Origin: Conchocele bisecta
Taxonomy: Eukaryota > Mollusca > Bivalvia > Lucinida > Thyasiridae
Reading direction: 5' to 3'
Assembly: GCA_029237695.1 (NCBI GenBank)
Contig: CM055265.1
Location: 218,477,679-218,541,678 of the forward strand
DNA length: 64,000 bases
Part shown: in pieces, positions 13,386 to 24,289 of the stretch
Layout: each line of letters starts with the position of its first letter
Numbering within the stretch: position 1 is the first letter of the stretch
Made by a program: the position numbers and the translations under genes
Notes under the pieces: generated by a model
What the model saw: the letters and a program-made list of their open reading frames with translations, nothing else
Databases searched by the model: none
Told to the model about the DNA's origin: nothing

Positions 13386-13422
13386 CTGGTACCATAGAGT
13401 CATATATGTCATATACTGCGAG

Positions 13423-13563
13423 TTTGTACCTTCAGTCATCTGCGTAATTTCATTAAATACATTAAAAAAATTACAATATTTTTCATAAATAAAGTCAAAA
13501 GTTTTGACCCCATTTACAGAAAAACGTATTTCATGAAATTATGCAGATGTCTGAAGTACAAAA
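13423..13563. repeat. MITE with 30-bp inverted ends
   Basis: Terminal sequence TTTGTACCTTCAGTCATCTG at 13423 reappears as an imperfect reverse complement ending at 13563. Between them lies an inner pair related to the TTTTCATAAATAAAGTC / GACCCCATTTACAGAAAA foldback family seen elsewhere in the window. No coding capacity. Confidence 0.75.
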
Positions 13564-13574
13564 TCACATGGCAT

Positions 13575-13644
13575 GAGTAGTATAGAGGGATTCAAAATGA
13601 TACCACCTAACGGTGGTATCATTTCTCCACCCTCTATACTACTC
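13575..13644. repeat. 70-bp hairpin
   Basis: The arms GAGTAGTATAGAGGG (13575-13589) and CCCTCTATACTACTC (13630-13644) enclose a second inverted pair, ATGATACCACC / GGTGGTATCAT. It could extrude as a nested hairpin. Confidence 0.85.
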
Positions 13645-13718
13645 CACCACCCCCCGAAAAATCAAAAATTGGTTAACGAGGAAATTGTCTCCCACCAACC
13701 ACAAAAATCCAAAATGTG

Positions 13719-13841
13719 TGTCATAAATACATCATGTTGTTTTCACGTCCAATTGAACAGATAAAACAATAGTCTTAAAAAGGATTTATTTTTATCTCGT
13801 TGTCATAAATACATCATGTTGTTTTCACGTCCAATTGAACA
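13719..13841. repeat. 41-bp direct repeat, 82 bp apart
   Basis: TGTCATAAATACATCATGTT and the following 21 bases occur identically at 13719-13759 and 13801-13841, just upstream of the ORF at 13880. They may be duplicated 5' flanking sequence of that ORF. Confidence 0.9.
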
Positions 13842-13879
13842 TATAAATTTAATAGGTTATAATAAAATATTATAACAAA

Positions 13880-14260
13880 ATGGATAATAAAATACACAAC
13901 GAATTGGACGTTTATAATGACTTGGATGAAGGATTTTACGCTGTTGTTTCTACAGTATTAAAACACGGTAAAATGACAATACTATGTGATATCGAATACA
14001 TGAAATATCAGCGTAATTTATTACGCTGCGATAAAAACGTTGCATTTACAATATTAAACCGGCAATTATGTCGCCGGTATAAGTATCAAATTTATGTAAT
14101 GAAGCGACTAAATAGGATCGGAGAAACACTACCGAAACATTATCAAACTAATTTTATAAAACAGTTTAAAATCAAAGATTCGTTGACGGATATGCGTTTC
14201 TACGATATCACTTTTAACGAAGAAATTGGAAAATTATTAGAAGAAATTGAAAATTATTGA
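13880..14260 (+). CDS. Unrecognised 126-aa protein
   Basis: An ORF starting MDNKIHNELDVYNDLDEG and ending LLEEIENY. The product is charged and rich in Asn, Tyr, Lys and Ile. There is no signal peptide or membrane segment, and I cannot assign a domain. It is followed 27 nt later by a second, degenerate copy in the same orientation, which argues that the frame was once under selection. The AT-rich flank and short intergenic spacing with no introns are unlike the host exons in this window. They would suit a mobile element or an old integrated DNA virus, but nothing in the protein proves either. The start was chosen because the second copy begins with the same M-D-N. Confidence 0.45.
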   Translation: MDNKIHNELDVYNDLDEGFYAVVSTVLKHGKMTILCDIEYMKYQRNLLRCDKNVAFTILNRQLCRRYKYQIYVMKRLNRIGETLPKHYQTNFIKQFKIKDSLTDMRFYDITFNEEIGKLLEEIENY

Positions 14261-14287
14261 ACAGAAAAAAAAAAACTATTAGAGAAA

Positions 14288-14640
14288 ATGGATAATACAA
14301 TACAATTGGAATTGAAATTTTTTAATAACTGTGTTGAAGAAGTTTACGAAGCTTATGGGGTTATAATCCTATATATAAATTCTATAAAATGAGAACACTA
14401 GGCGATATCGAATATATGAAATACCAGCGTAATTTATTACGCTCCGATATAAAAACGTTACATTTACAATATTATACCGACAATTATGTCAACTATACAA
14501 GAGGCAAATACAAACATTAAGACGGATAACGCGTATCGGATATGAAACTAAGGTGTTATATATAAAATTGTTAAAACCCAACGATTCGTTTACGAATTAT
14601 ACATTTCTACGACATCGCTTATAAAGATATTAATAATTTG
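14288..14640 (+). pseudogene. Degenerate tandem copy of the 126-aa ORF
   Basis: It begins with MDNTIQLELKFFNN, similar to the upstream ORF, and hits a stop after 34 codons. The block GDIEYMKYQRNLLR, nearly identical to DIEYMKYQRNLLR in the first copy, follows in another phase at about 14403-14443. After that the similarity fades through frameshifts. The retained 13-residue identity against a diverged remainder marks this as an old duplicate. Confidence 0.65.
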
Positions 14641-14680
14641 TAAAAATTAAAAAAAATAGCAAAAGCCTCCACTCGCGCAC

Positions 14681-14733
14681 AACACCCCAGCGACTGGGCA
14701 GATTTCTAGCCGGCACCCAGCCACTGGGGTGTT
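14681..14733. repeat. Short hairpin
   Basis: AACACCCCAG at 14681-14690 pairs with CTGGGGTGTT at 14724-14733. An inner GCGACTGGG / CCCAGCCAC pairing adds to it. No further context. Confidence 0.7.
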
Positions 14734-14848
14734 GGGACCTTTCTTAAGCCCACTCATCTGTTGGCTCACAGTTTAGTTTTACGGTCGCCTTGAACCCCAT
14801 TGCCAATTCCTCTAATTAAGAGAAACCAGCGAAGTAAGGCGAGCCTAT

Positions 14849-14943
14849 GTGTGAATTTGGTTTCCGAAATTGCAAAGCTCTTAGGCAGAAATCTTTTAGG
14901 CCGGCACCTTTGAGCTTTGCAATTACATCGCCAAATACACACA
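14849..14943. repeat. Foldback element
   Basis: Inner arms AATTGCAAAGCTC (14868-14880) and GAGCTTTGCAATT (14912-14924) are perfect. Outer TGTGTGAATTTGG and CCAAATACACACA extend the pairing imperfectly. Confidence 0.7.
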
Positions 14944-15429
14944 TATTTATAAACTGCTACCATTAAACAGACGAGACGGACGTCATACCGGATCAACAAC
15001 ATGGCATGCACGAGATGAGACCAATTGTTGTAAGGTCAACAAACATATATATACTCATCAGTTTCCTATACAACATACAAATGGTGTGCATATTATATTA
15101 TTTATTAATACCTATTGGCGAAAGAAAACATGTGATGGTTCGTTATTTTGTTAATTTTATAATTAATTTTTATATTTTTTTTTATTTTTTTTTAATAATT
15201 TAAAGCTGAACACCCCCTATTATTACATAGTAATTAATTTATGTTGTAACGACAATGTTTCAATTACACGGGTTATGGCCCATGCGTAAATTGATAGCCG
15301 AGGTAAACAGAGCCGAGTGTATCAATTAAACAGACGGTGTGTACAGTGTAATCCTCGACTGAATTTGTAATTCTCAGTGAAAAACACATGTTGTATAGGT
15401 ATGTAAATTTGTTTACTGCACCAATATAA
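14944..15429. other. AT-rich end of contig 1
   Basis: No gene is supported. The frame 15006-15203 is a low-complexity, Tyr/Ile/Phe-rich AT artefact. I specifically looked here on the minus strand for the INCENP IN-box and for ACAT1 exons and recognised neither. Confidence 0.5.
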
Positions 15430-15929
15430 NNNNNNNNNNNNNNNNNNNNNNNNNNNNNNNNNNNNNNNNNNNNNNNNNNNNNNNNNNNNNNNNNNNNNNN
15501 NNNNNNNNNNNNNNNNNNNNNNNNNNNNNNNNNNNNNNNNNNNNNNNNNNNNNNNNNNNNNNNNNNNNNNNNNNNNNNNNNNNNNNNNNNNNNNNNNNNN
15601 NNNNNNNNNNNNNNNNNNNNNNNNNNNNNNNNNNNNNNNNNNNNNNNNNNNNNNNNNNNNNNNNNNNNNNNNNNNNNNNNNNNNNNNNNNNNNNNNNNNN
15701 NNNNNNNNNNNNNNNNNNNNNNNNNNNNNNNNNNNNNNNNNNNNNNNNNNNNNNNNNNNNNNNNNNNNNNNNNNNNNNNNNNNNNNNNNNNNNNNNNNNN
15801 NNNNNNNNNNNNNNNNNNNNNNNNNNNNNNNNNNNNNNNNNNNNNNNNNNNNNNNNNNNNNNNNNNNNNNNNNNNNNNNNNNNNNNNNNNNNNNNNNNNN
15901 NNNNNNNNNNNNNNNNNNNNNNNNNNNNN
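15430..15929. other. Assembly gap, exactly 500 N
   Basis: A fixed-length run of N between contig 1 and contig 2. Its true size is unknown. The INCENP exon on contig 2 is cut by it, so the C-terminal INCENP exons are lost here or lie on another contig. Confidence 1.
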
Positions 15930-16095
15930 CTGGTGCCAGGCCCTGCCGACAGACGGTGGAGGTGGTGGTGGGTGGGGCGGCCGGGGGCTGGGACTGTACG
16001 GCCTGGTTGTGTTTCTGCACCATACGGCGGATCTCCTCGTCCTGCTGCCGCTGTTGATCAGCCAACTTCTCCTGCTCCACATGGCGCTTCTTCTC
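15930..16095 (-). CDS. INCENP: INCENP exon, end of helix (runs into gap)
   Basis: The acceptor CCTAG precedes 16095 and the phase is 0. The peptide starts EKKRHVEQEKLADQQRQQ, continues DEEIRRMVQKHN, and then changes to a Pro/Thr-rich linker (QPPAAPPTTTST) before the gap. This marks the C-terminal end of the single alpha-helix and the start of the linker toward the IN-box. The exon has no visible donor because the assembly stops. A MITE with a perfect 8-bp target duplication lies only 8 bp upstream of the exon on the gene's strand. Confidence 0.85.
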
Positions 16096-16111
16096 CTAGG
16101 TACATAGAACA

Positions 16112-16501
16112 GAGCTCCAGATCAGTTTTGCATCTAAAGAATATTAGACCCCCAGATTTCAAATTCAATTAGTATTTTACTTTAAATGTATTATTGATTT
16201 TCTTCCTTATTAAATAGGGAACAAATGATAAAAAAATAAAACAAATTTAAAAATTCACTTATTTCAAATTGAATACTGAAAATACAGTAATTTAAGTTGA
16301 ACTGCAAAAAGCAAACAGTTGCTTTTTGCAGTTAAAGTAATTAAATTTTCAACTTCATTACTGTATTTTCACTACTCAATTTGAAAATTAATGCGTATTT
16401 TCACATTGATGTGAGTATTTTGAACTCCCACTTCTGATAATCAATGTGTATTCTGCTAAAATAAGTGAGTAAAATACGCCAATACGCACCGTGAAGCTCT
16501 G
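16112..16501. mobile_element. hAT-type MITE beside an INCENP splice acceptor
   Basis: Ends GAGCTCCAGATCAG and GTGAAGCTCTG are flanked by a perfect 8-bp duplication ATAGAACA (16104-16111 and 16502-16509), the size typical of hAT elements. Internally the words TGCGTATTTT / AATACGCA recur, together with a central hairpin AAAAGCAAACAGTTGCTTTTT. The family has further copies at 43095, 45041, 53097, 53511 and 55350. Confidence 0.85.
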
Positions 16502-16509
16502 ATAGAACA

Positions 16510-17632
16510 CGGATGAACCACATACTGCTTTGACAGTAAACAAAACAAAATTGCAAATTGAAGATACCAAGCCCAAATAAAAACTTTAACCTTGTGACAG
16601 ACTTGATGGACAAGGATAACAACAAATGTCTTCTCCATTATTGCAGTAGGGAACAAAAACAATTGAATGACAATCAAAACAAAGCGTAATTAACCAATTT
16701 TAACCCTTTCACCCCTGGAATGGATTTTGGTATGTTCATTTTGCAGATGATTTTCAGACAAATCCATTTTATGAAAAGGGGGTTATGAAAATTACTGTCA
16801 AAAAATGCAGACGCTGATGTCGCGACGGCTCGTTGCGAGCCGGCTCATCTGGATCTGCACCGTTTGCATAAACCGATATAGCGGGCTTTCGGGTTCAAAG
16901 GGTTAAGAGCTGCCGACCTTGAACAGGCTAAGAAGATACTAAGATACTCATCCACAGCCACAATGCCATCGTCTGATTAGGATGTAAATGTTTAACTGAT
17001 CTAGATGCACAGGTTAATCTAAGCTGATGTCAAGAGGCCCATCTACGGCATCTAGTCAGCCCAACTGTCTACATCAGGGCGAGACGAACCACAGGCAACA
17101 CTGAATATTACCACACAATTTGAACCCACATTAACCATTTCACCCCTAAATAATTGAAATCATTTTGTGATGATTGGATTGGTCGGAAAATTAACATATC
17201 AAAGTCCATTTTGATTGGATTGGTCGGAAAATTAACATATCAAAGTCCATTTCAAATGGACATTGATATGTTAATTTTCAGACCAATCAAATCATCAAAA
17301 AATAATTTTCAGACTAGTCCATTTATAAAATGTGGGTGTTTTTAAATATGACAATTACTTGCAACTAGACATTATGTTTGTAAAACATGGATAAGCCCTC
17401 CTGGCATACTGGACTCTAACTGGAGAAACTGTTACAAACTTTTCAACTTTTTGACGTAACTGTACACGGACGTACGGAACCTCAAGAGCAACGCAATATG
17501 CCCCCTTTGCTATTGCATAGGGGGCATAAAAAGTGCAGATCCTGATGAGATGGCTTGTTACGAGCTGGCTCATCTGGATCTACACTGTTTGCAAACACCG
17601 CTCACTTATTTTAGCAGTCCTGCGAGACTAAC
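16510..17632. other. INCENP: INCENP intron with foldback repeats
   Basis: Intronic sequence. It holds the inverted repeat at 17165-17295 and the terminal hairpin of a decayed tandem-core element at about 17497-17530 (ATGCCCCCTTTGC / GCATAGGGGGCAT). No exon is recognisable and the flanking exon phases join without one. Confidence 0.7.
17165..17295. repeat. Foldback with one duplicated arm
   Basis: GATTGGTCGGAAAATTAAC occurs twice in tandem (about 17176 and 17220) and once in reverse complement (about 17263-17281). The three arms share ATATCAAAGTCCATTT. A related fragment lies at about 34370-34400. Confidence 0.8.
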
Positions 17633-17741
17633 CTGCTCACGGAGACGCTCAATATCCTTCTTCAGCTGGAGTTCTCTCTCTTTCCTCCTCTCCAATTCCA
17701 GCTTCTCCTTCTCCATTCTCTGTTGGACCTGGATCCTCTCC
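17633..17741 (-). CDS. INCENP: INCENP exon, coiled-coil/SAH segment
   Basis: A 109-nt exon with acceptor CTATAG before 17741 and donor CAG/GTTAG after 17633. It enters completing an AG-G arginine codon and leaves in phase 0. The peptide ERIQVQQRMEKEKLELER continues RKERELQLKKDIERLREQ, an uninterrupted charged helix. It joins the previous exon (29567-29884) and the next one (15930-16095) in frame. The intron before it is about 11.8 kb and repeat-filled. Confidence 0.9.
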
Positions 17742-17879
17742 CTATAGGGCAACACAATATAGGTAGATAATATATGGTGGCAAGACACGTTATAAATCTC
17801 ATGTATCAGACAAGCTAGTGTGATTGTAATTCTAAGAAGTTGTGTGATTTTTCATGAAAACATTTAAAGAAACTAATAT

Positions 17880-18000
17880 TTTCTGTAAATGACATTGAAA
17901 GGTGACGAAATTTTCACAGCAAATGCAGAAAATTCACAGAAAATTCTATTCCGCTCTGAACATCGACTCAAATTTCAATGTCATGTACGGAAAATATCAC
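17880..18000. repeat. Foldback MITE (TTCTGTAAATGACATTGAAA ends)
   Basis: The ends TTTCTGTAAATGACATTGAA and TTCAATGTCATGTACGGAAA are inverted. Related ends occur near 6420, 13470, 29990 and 35020, so this is a dispersed family. Confidence 0.7.
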
Positions 18001-18155
18001 ATGGCTCGTCTCATATGTGGCTGTGACTGGAGAAATGGGGTTTATGGGATTTGTGACGTGTGTAGCTCATGATCAAGTAGCAAAATCCTGTAGTCTGATA
18101 ACAATTTATACTGCTTGTTAAAAGCATGATGACGGTGACTGGAGATATGGGGCTG

Positions 18156-18365
18156 CAGGGATTCTGCTGGGGAAAATAAAAAAATCGCCACTTCAAAAAA
18201 ACAAAGAAAAAAACAAGGAATAACCAATAGGATAAAAATAAAAAATTGGCGATAAAAAATTACAATTTTCGAAAAATATTTTTTTCGAAAATTGTAATTT
18301 TTTATCGCCAATTGTTTATTTTTATCGCCAATTGCGAAAGTGGCAATCGCCAGCGGAATCCCTGG
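18156..18365. repeat. Word-array foldback element (ATCGCCA family)
   Basis: Terminal inverted repeats CAGGGATTCTGCTGGGG and CCAGCGGAATCCCTG. Inside, the word ATCGCCA / TGGCGAT occurs about six times in both orientations around a perfect AAATTGTAATTTTT palindrome (about 18258-18305). Truncated relatives lie at 37720-37825, 47500-48966 and 50362-50425. Confidence 0.85.
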
Positions 18366-19497
18366 GGCTGATGGTATTTGTATCCAGGCTAGCACACGAG
18401 CAGCCTGATTAGAATCTATGCTGTTTGTCAGTGGAACAGGAGCCGATTTCACCAAAATTGCCAAGTATACTTATCTTGCTATTAAGTGCACATTGAGGGA
18501 GAAATTTTCAATTTAAGGATAAATTTATGAATTCTTATTATAATGACTATTACGTTATCAAATGTAATAAATTCAGTACATGTATAATAATTCTGCATCA
18601 TCAAATATATGCCGTCGTTTGTTCTATATGAAATAATGCATTTCGGGAAAAATAAATGATACTCCCTCAATGTATTACTTTATTATTTATAGCTAGATAA
18701 GTATGCTTAGCAATATTGGTAAAATCGGCTACAGGTATTTCATTGGTTGAATGGCGAACAGTGCAAGCCCTGTTCAGGCTGTGAGGAGATGGTTTAAATG
18801 GTGGTCACAACATATACTTCTGGTGAGAAATATTGAAATGATGATCATTATCATCATGTAAGGGCTAAATACATCAAGTCTAATGAATATAAAACAGCCG
18901 AGATAGATCTCGAAATTTCAAAATCGACTCGGAGCACAGCTTAGAAAAAAAAATGCCACCCGCTCCATACCTAGGGTAGCAATTAAACCTCATCTCTTTA
19001 ATGTAACGCATGAAAGAGTGATTTTTGCAATCAGTTATCCGGTGTATTTGATATCTTAGCGATATAAAACTGTCAAAGCCGTATCAATAATCAATAAACA
19101 TACACATGCAGAAATTTGTTATTTTACCGTGTCAAGGTGTTCATCTGACATTTACATGTATATCTTGTAAATTTGAAAGCTTCGTTTCGTTATGTTGAAT
19201 GTTGAACAACAACTAGAGAATTCAGTTCTATTATTTTTGGCAATTTACTCGTTCTACATCAAATAATATTTGTTTAAAGGTATAAAAGATACAGTTTACT
19301 AAATTTTGACCTACATGCAACAGGTTTGGGTATGCACTTTGGTGGTTGCTCACATATTTTTTTGAATGGGTCAAATTGCAGCCGTAGATAACATATCGGA
19401 GGCAAATTATTGTAGCTAAGCACAGCTCCGCCTCGACCAATCAAACATCCTGATTTCTTGTACGAAACTAGATTGGTCAGTAAGTGAGGCTTACGGA

Positions 19498-20716
19498 ATA
19501 CCCCCCACGTGGGCCCAGGTACCCCTAAATATGTAAAATTTTCTAAGTGTGGGCTTGCGATCTTGACTCTGGGCTTAGCGGGGGCGGAACAAACGTGAAT
19601 GTGAAGCAGATCCGAGCAAGGAAATACAAGTTATAACTGATTTCTCTGATGTTAAGTTTTGTAAGGAGACTAAGTATGTGATCTTGACCTTGGGATCAGC
19701 GGGGATACGTCACAGCATGATAGTAGAGCCTTACAGGAATGCATGCATGAAATATTAAAATTTTTAGATGAAGTTATAACATATTTCTCTGATGTTAAGT
19801 TTTCTTAAGAGACCATGTATTTGACCTTGACCTTGGGATCAGCGGGGGTTGGACGTTCGTGGATTTGGCACAGCATGGTAGTAGAGCCTTACAGGAATGC
19901 ATGTGTGAAATATTAAGCATTTTGGATGAAGGAAATAAAATTTATAACAATATTTCTCGGATGTTAAGTTTTGTAAAGAGACTAAGTATTTGACCTTGAC
20001 CATGGGATCAGCGGGGGTTGGACGGTCGTGGATTTGGCACAGCAAGGTAGTAGAGCCTTACAGGAATGCATGTGTGAAATATTAAGCATTTTAGATGAAG
20101 GAAATAGAAGATATAACAATATTTCTCTGATGTTAAGTTTTGTAAAGAGACTAAGTATTTGACATTGACCATGGGATCAGCAGGAGTTGGACGGTCGTGG
20201 ATTTGGCACAGCGTGGTAGTAAAGCTTTACAGGAATGCATGTGTGAAATATCAAGCACTTTAGATGAAAGAAATAGAAGTTATAACAATATTTCTCTGAT
20301 GTTAAGTTTTGTAAAAAGACTAAGTATTTGACCTTGACCTTGGGATCAGCGGGGGTTGGACGGTCGTGGATTTGGCACAGCATGGTAGTAGAGCCTTACA
20401 GGAATGCATGTGTGAAATAATAAGCATTTTAGATAAAGGAAATAGAAGTTATAACAATATTTCTCTGATGTTAAGTTTTGTAGACTTTGACCTTGACCTT
20501 GGGATCAGCGGGGGTTGGACGGTCGTGGATTTGGCACAGCATGGTAGTAGAGCCTTACAGGAATGCATGTGTGAAATATTAAGCATTTTAGATGAAGGAA
20601 ATAGAAGTTATAACACTATTTCTCTGATGTTAAGTTTACGGACGCACGGACGCACGGACGCACGGACGCACAACCTGACTCCAGTATACCCCCCCACAAC
20701 TCGTTGCGGGGGGTAT
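19498..20716. mobile_element. Tandem-core element, 169-bp unit, about six copies
   Basis: The marker GGATTTGGCA recurs at 19861, 20030, 20199, 20368 and 20527, a 169-bp period with the last copy shortened by about 10 bp. The array is followed by CGGACGCA-type microsatellite (about 20639-20670) and a terminal hairpin ATACCCCCC / GGGGGGTAT. The start at 19498 also reads ATACCCCCCAC. The layout of core repeats, GGACG microsatellite and palindromic end resembles oyster pearl elements and Helentron-derived non-autonomous elements. Confidence 0.8.
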
Positions 20717-20919
20717 AAAAATAGAGTATTGCTCACAAAGTTCTATAATCCCTAGGCCAAATTAATGAAATAACCCAAATAGTCTATCCAGCGATGAATT
20801 CATCAACTATTGTCTGTTTCACGACATGCTGCCCAAAATTTATTGCTGTAAAAACACTCAAAGCTGATTATTTTTTACACAAGAATTCCGCGGAATCAAA
20901 TGTCTCGCCTTGTTCCGCC

Positions 20920-22135
20920 TTGACCTTCACCCTGGGGCCAGAGAATTTTTTTAATAGTCTACATATCATAGTAAAGGGATGTATAAAGTTTGATGACTGT
21001 AGCTGATAAGGTGTTGGAAGTAATGATCGTAACACGAAAACTTAACATTGAAAGTATTAAAAAATAGAATTTGACCTTAACCCTGGGGCCCCGAGAAAAA
21101 CAAATTAATAGTCCTATATTCATCTACATATCATAGTAAAAGAATGTATAAATTTTGATGACTGTAGCTGATAAGGTGTTGGAAGTAATGATCGTAACAC
21201 GAAAACTTAACATTGAAAGTATTAAACAAGATGGCCGCGGCCCGCATGTCCAGCCCGCCGAGGCATTCAATGGTCTCAGAGTGTATTTATTTGAAGTTTG
21301 ATGCCCAATAAGCATACAAAGTTTCAAACAAATCTGACTGACGGTTACAGAGATAGTAGGTATGTGAAAACTTTAACGCAAATTTTGACAGAAATTTTAA
21401 CACAAACTTCTAAGTCATTTGACCTTGACATAGGGGCACAGGGACCGCATGAGTGGGACACAGAATGAATATATGGATGATGACTAATACGCATATGAAG
21501 TTTCAAGTCAATGTGACTTAGGACTGCAGAGATATAAGGTATTTAAAAACTTTAACGCAGATTTCGGAACGCAAACTTCTAAGTCATTTGACCTTGACTT
21601 TGGGCACAGGGGCCGCATGAGTGGCATACAGCATGAATATATGGATGATGACTAATAAGTATATGAAGTTTCAAGTCAATGTGACTTAGGACTGCAGAGT
21701 ATAAGGTATTTATAAAAACTTTAACGCAGATTTCGGAACGCAAACTTCTAAGTCATTTGACCTTGACTTTGGGCACAGGGGCCGCATGAGTGGCATACAG
21801 CATGAATATATGGATGATGACTAATAAGTTTCAAGTCAATGTGACTTAGGACTGCAGAGATATAAGGTATTTAAAAACTTTAACGCAGATTTCGGAACGC
21901 AAACTTCTAAGTCATTTGACCTTGACCTTGGGCACAGGGGCCGCATGAGTGTGATACAGCATGAATATATGGATCATAACTAATAAGCATATGAAGTTTC
22001 AAGTCAATGTGACTTAGGACTGCAGAGATATAAGGTATTTAAAGACTAACACAGATTTCAGACGGACGGACGGATGGACGGACACACGGACGTCATTGTG
22101 ATCACTGTCTCGCTTTCCGCAAGCGGGCTCGACAA
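20920..22135. mobile_element. Two-family tandem-core element
   Basis: About 170-bp units containing TAGCTGATAAGGTGTTGGAA (20920-21225) are followed by a different 159-169-bp core marked CCGCATGAGT at 21445, 21613, 21782 and 21941. The element ends with a GACGGACG microsatellite (22060-22095) and the hairpin GTCTCGCTTTCCGCAAGCGG (22107 onward). A further single copy of the first core follows at 22138-22292, after the hairpin, suggesting nested insertion. Confidence 0.75.
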
Positions 22136-22835
22136 AAAATAGAATTTGACCATAACCCTGGGGCCCCCGAGAAAAACAAATTAATAGTCCTATATTCATC
22201 TACATATCATAGTAAAGGGATGTATAAAGTTTGATGACTGTAGCTGATAAGGTGTTGAAGTAATGATCGTAACACGAAAACTTAACATTGAATCACGCTG
22301 CCGAAAATGAACCTCCTTTTTATTTCAAGAATATCCATCTAATATTTAATAAGTTATGTTGAAAAAGCAGTCATGGATGGCTGTTTATCTTGTAAATTCC
22401 ATTGCACCGAATTTCAGTTGTTGACAATAAACGAGAAGCTGCTATTGCAATAAACACTTCCGGTCAACAACAACTATTAATGCGAAATCTAATCAAATGG
22501 CGGGCCACGCATGTGTATCTCCGGTTTCATGGCTCGTTAGAAAATTGTGCAATAGTATGGCTTTTAATGTCTTAAACAGATAACTGCATTTCACATATTC
22601 TATTAGCATCAGCAAATTGGTATATGTCTCCTGAATCGATAGAACCCGAAATTGGAGTTTGTGGTTGAAAATTGATGATATAATCAGTCTGAAAGCAACG
22701 CATGTTGGAAATTTTATTGGCCAAATATTGAAAAAGCTTTCTTTCCTTTCACCAACACCAACATACTGACCATCTGTTCAAATACCTGTGGTTTAAATAG
22801 GCGTAAAATTTGGGCAGGTTTACGTGAAACAGACA

Positions 22836-23005
22836 GTAGCCTATTTCACGAACCTCCGTTACTCGGCTAAACTGTTAGCCGACTAAACTAAGTTTAGTCG
22901 ACTAACCAGTCGGCTAAACTTTTTGACATGTTTTCATTTTTCATTTCACGAACGATTTTGTTAGCCGACTATGGTTAGTCGACTAAATGTAGTCGGCTAA
23001 CTTCA
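22836..23005. repeat. Word-array foldback (GTTAGTCGGCTAA family), copy 1
   Basis: It starts GTAGCCTATTTCACGA. The word GTTAGTCGGCTAAC or its GTCGAC variant occurs seven times in both orientations within about 145 bp, separated by unrelated spacers. A secondary word TTTCACGAACG recurs inside. Copy 2 in opposite orientation lies at 29355-29536. Confidence 0.85.
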
Positions 23006-23340
23006 TTCTAAGGTCAAGGTCGGGGAATCCTCGGGGAAATCCCTCCCGCTTCTTAGAAAATGATGATCGCACTAAAAAGCTACATGTACAATAAACTATA
23101 AAGGCTTCAGAAAGCGTAAACAGCGTCAGAAAAAAAAAATATATGAGTTTACAAATATTTACTCTGTCCTTAAAATCACAATGAAAACACCCATTCAACG
23201 TGAACGTATTACTTTTATATCCTAATACATTACATTATTAGCCCCATGTGACGTCGCGCGACGTCAGTTTGTTGGACGTCATTAAAATACATGACGTTCA
23301 TCGTCATTGTCAATAACGTCATGCTATTGACCGGCAACAT

Positions 23341-23800
23341 CGCTGTTTGTTTGTTTGTTTGTTGGGGTTTAACGGCCTATCAACAGCTAAGGTCATTTAA
23401 GGCCGGGTCAATGTGTTTAATACTAAATCCCATATATTACCTGTACAAGTACATGTACAAATGGGGGGGAAATCCCAAAATCAGAACTGAATATTTACAA
23501 TAACAAAACTATATATTCAGCCCTGAAATCAAAATAATCCTGATCTGATGCCAGGTCCTCGCCACACCAGAATCACTTGGCCCCTCCAAAAAGCAGTAGG
23601 ATCAGTAATAATCTTACTACTTTTATAATGGGCAATAACCCAATTCAACTCCCAGGTAACTAAAGAGCCAAAGATAAAAACGTACCTGAAGGCCAAACCA
23701 GGTAAATCGTGATTTCTATAAGGAGGAACCCCTACCGTTAACTTACGCCGTCTCATTCGCCTAACCACCACCACGCTGTTTTATGAATTGGGACAAAATG
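23341..23800 (-). mobile_element. SINE-like retroposon
   Basis: On the minus strand it contains CCTGGTTTGGCC, ACCTGGCA and AACAGCTAAGG-complement landmarks and ends GGCCGTTAAACCCC followed by (AAAC)n. Copies at 33905-34310, 47030-47320, 50606-50880 and 51463-51928 share most of the body. The simple-repeat 3' tail and absence of coding capacity indicate a SINE. RUDI/V-SINE affiliation is a guess. Confidence 0.7.
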
Positions 23801-24055
23801 ACGTAAAACAATAAAGCCCATCCCTGTCGCACTGTCCCGACTTGCACTACTACATGTGGCGAGTTCATGTCGAGGGTATTTGGAAGAGATGTCGCCATAT
23901 GTCATCTGAAGTCAAACACATGTCGTCATATCTCGCATAATGTCTGAAAGTGCCTACGAGGTTTTTGAACTGTTCAAAATTCTCGCCGTCCAAGGTCTTC
24001 TCGCATCAATCTCGCAACTCTACGGAGCCCCGCAGGGGACGTAGATTTTTTTTTT

Positions 24056-24256
24056 ATTATTAATTCGTTCCCACGAAATAACAATTTGTTCCATCAATTT
24101 AACAATTCGTTCCCACGAAATAACAATTTGTTCACACGGGAATTGTTAATTCGTGTGAACAAATTGTTATATCGTGGGAACGAATTGTCAATTCGAGGGA
24201 ACAAATTGTCAATTCGAGGGTTGAGGGAACGAATTGTTATTTAGTAGGAACAAAGC
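24056..24256. repeat. Word-array foldback (AATTCGTTCCC family)
   Basis: The words AACAATTTGTTC, AATTCGTTCCC and their complements GAACAAATTGTT and GGGAACGAATTGTT occur about nine times in both orientations across 200 bp, alternating with CACGAAATAAC. This is a self-complementary low-complexity array with no coding potential. Confidence 0.85.
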
Positions 24257-24289
24257 AATAAAAAACTATAAATGTGGCCTGTCGGCACA

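Noticed and set aside
7272..13395. Long minus-strand ORFs of up to 518 codons rich in Tyr, Val, Ile and Cys
   Set aside because: They are translations of the 29-bp satellite. The unit lacks stops on that strand and its length shifts the frame each copy, so all three frames stay open. No start context, splice sites or domain.
15273..16082. ORFs spanning the first gap
   Set aside because: The interior is N. Only the part from 15930 to 16095 is real, and it is an INCENP exon.
20366..20755. 129-codon ORF with repeated CMCEI motif
   Set aside because: It is the translation of the 169-bp tandem core and adjoining GGACGCAC microsatellite.
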